From Terebella lapidaria (taxonomy: Eukaryota > Annelida > Polychaeta > Terebellida > Terebellidae), in NCBI GenBank assembly GCA_949152475.1, contig OX424559.1, positions 18,011,809 to 18,075,808 on the forward strand: a stretch of DNA of 64,000 bases, written 5' to 3'. Of this stretch, positions 63,080 through 64,000 are shown one piece after another. Under the pieces are notes generated by a model, which worked only from the letters and a program-made list of their open reading frames with translations, did no database searches and was not told the origin of the DNA. Each line of letters begins with the position of its first letter. Within the stretch, counting starts at the first letter, position 1. The translations under genes and the position numbers were made by a program.

Positions 63080-63269
63080 ATACTGTAACGGGTTTGAACC
63101 CTTCTGTGACGTCTTGATGAACCGGTTTTCTAGGGAGGTGGGTGAGTTGTTGTTTAACCGGAGCTGAAACGGTAAAACTCCGGGAAACTGCTACTGTTGT
63201 ACGGTTGAACTCCGGCTAGAAGTCTCTAAGGTTGGTAGCGTGGTCTGGAATGGACCTCTTAACCGTTGC
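63080..63269. other. Unassigned sequence with repeated ACTCCGG motifs
   Basis: The stretch contains several AACCGG/ACTCCGG pieces (AACCGGAGCTGAAACGG, AACTCCGGGAAACTG, GAACTCCGGCTAG), a loose prelude to the repeat that follows. No gene is recognised. Confidence 0.35.
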
Positions 63270-63720
63270 CCGACTGCTAATCTGCAACTGCACCTGTAAA
63301 GTAAGGATCCGGAGGCGTTTCCGTCTCCGGGTACTGCAACTGCTCCGTCGGGAAACCGCTTTACTGCAACAGCTCCGTCGTTTTCCGTCTTACTGCAAAC
63401 TGCGACTGCGCCTGGAATAAAGAATCCGGGAACGTTGCCGTTTCCGAATACTGCAACCGCTCTGCCAGGTTCCGCCGCACTGCAATCTGCTCCGGTTGGC
63501 TCCGCCTCACCGCAACCTGCGACTGTACCTGAAATGGAGTATCTCGGAAGTGTTCCCACTTCCGGTTACCGCAACCGCTCCGTCAGGTACTGCCTCTGCA
63601 ACTCCGTCGTCCGGTACCGCCTCTGCAACTGCTTCGTCGTTCCCGTCTCTGCAACTGCTCCGTCCGATACCGCCTCCGTAGTTGCTCCGTTGATTTCCAC
63701 CTCCGTCTCCGTCTCCGACT
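63270..63720. repeat. Degenerate GCAACTGCTCCGTC repeat with open frames on both strands
   Basis: About a dozen imperfect copies of (A)CTGCAACTGCTCCGTC(C/G)G with spacers of roughly 15-30 bp run through this GC-rich stretch. One plus-strand frame gives a Thr/Ala/Pro/Ser-rich sequence (GTATAPSG, TATALPGSAAL) and another frame continues it further right (SGTASATPSSGTASATA). The minus strand is also open for about 120 codons (GAVAVFGNGNVPG). With both strands open and the pattern switching frame, I call it a repeat. A mucin-like or silk-like coding exon is the alternative. Confidence 0.55.
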
Positions 63721-64000
63721 CCTTCCTCGGTGATCTGGGTTCTTAGATCACCCTAAGACGTCGTTACAACTTGGTCTTAACCGACTGTAGTCTTATCTCC
63801 CTTTACTCCGTATAACTGTCTTTTCCGGGAAACTAACTTTATTATAACTTCCAGTTCCCTAACGAACACGGAAAAACAACTCGGTTGAAGTTTTCATGTT
63901 TATTTTCCAAGTGCACAGTCAGAAGACTTAACTGCTATCATCTGGATGACTCTATCCGGAACAAGGGAGTACTCTGCTATGGGAGAAGGGGTCTGCACAG
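63721..64000. other. Unassigned sequence at the window end
   Basis: No frame or repeat can be supported. The text TTTTCCGGGAAACTAAC near 63822 echoes CTCCGGGAAACTG near 63179, so the two may belong to one repeat that extends past the window. Confidence 0.3.

Noticed and set aside
63083-64000. Possible left part of an LTR starting TGTAACGGGTTTGAACC
   Set aside because: Only a TG start and general composition suggest it. No second copy, primer-binding site or internal region is visible in the window.

Overview
The window is animal nuclear DNA. It is AT-rich and gene-poor, with spliced genes, LINE fragments, hAT-like termini and a very large satellite. The combination of an invertebrate Schlafen-family gene, tandem repeats rich in TGACCTTG/AGGTCA, and a dispersed repeat ending in GACGACGGAC...GACAATAGCT suggests a mollusc or another lophotrochozoan. 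That assignment is inference; no rRNA or mitochondrial marker is present.

Layout. From 1 to 5.8 kb there is one clear gene on the minus strand, a Schlafen-family protein of about 1000 residues with a Schlafen core, a linker and an SF1-type helicase, apparently an internal or penultimate exon of a spliced gene. From 5.8 to 36.0 kb lies a roughly 29 kb array of about 1,160 copies of a 25-bp unit. Its polarity flips twice, near 7.0 kb and at 12.4 kb, and the third block carries nested duplications of about 0.5, 0.7, 1.05, 2.3 and 5 kb. A 1.1-kb foldback element interrupts the array at 34.86-35.95 kb. From 36 to 39.4 kb there is mostly unassigned sequence with a LINE 3' fragment.

From 39.5 to 52.2 kb there is a segmental duplication. 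Copy A (39.5-41.8 kb) and copy B (47.8-52.2 kb) each carry one small exon with conserved splice sites and an open frame. Copy B alone holds a GC-rich promoter-like island with an RFX X-box and a TATA box. Between the copies are a nuclear-receptor-motif tandem repeat split by an insertion, a 5'-truncated LINE reverse transcriptase, and a decayed coding remnant. From 52.2 to 64 kb the sequence is a mosaic of inverted-repeat structures: a 2.2-kb terminal-inverted-repeat element with four GGAACGC sites at each end, a perfect 15-bp hairpin, seven identical 61-bp copies of a hAT-like end, a 1.06-kb hAT-like element, two near-perfect palindromes with short GA/CG-rich loops, a pair of 21-bp-repeat modules with shared ends, and a low-complexity repeat.

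Very little of the window is coding: one substantial gene and a duplicated exon of unknown identity. The rest is best read as satellite, transposon remnants and structured repeats. Repeat boundaries were traced by eye and may be off by a few bases; divergence figures were not computed.
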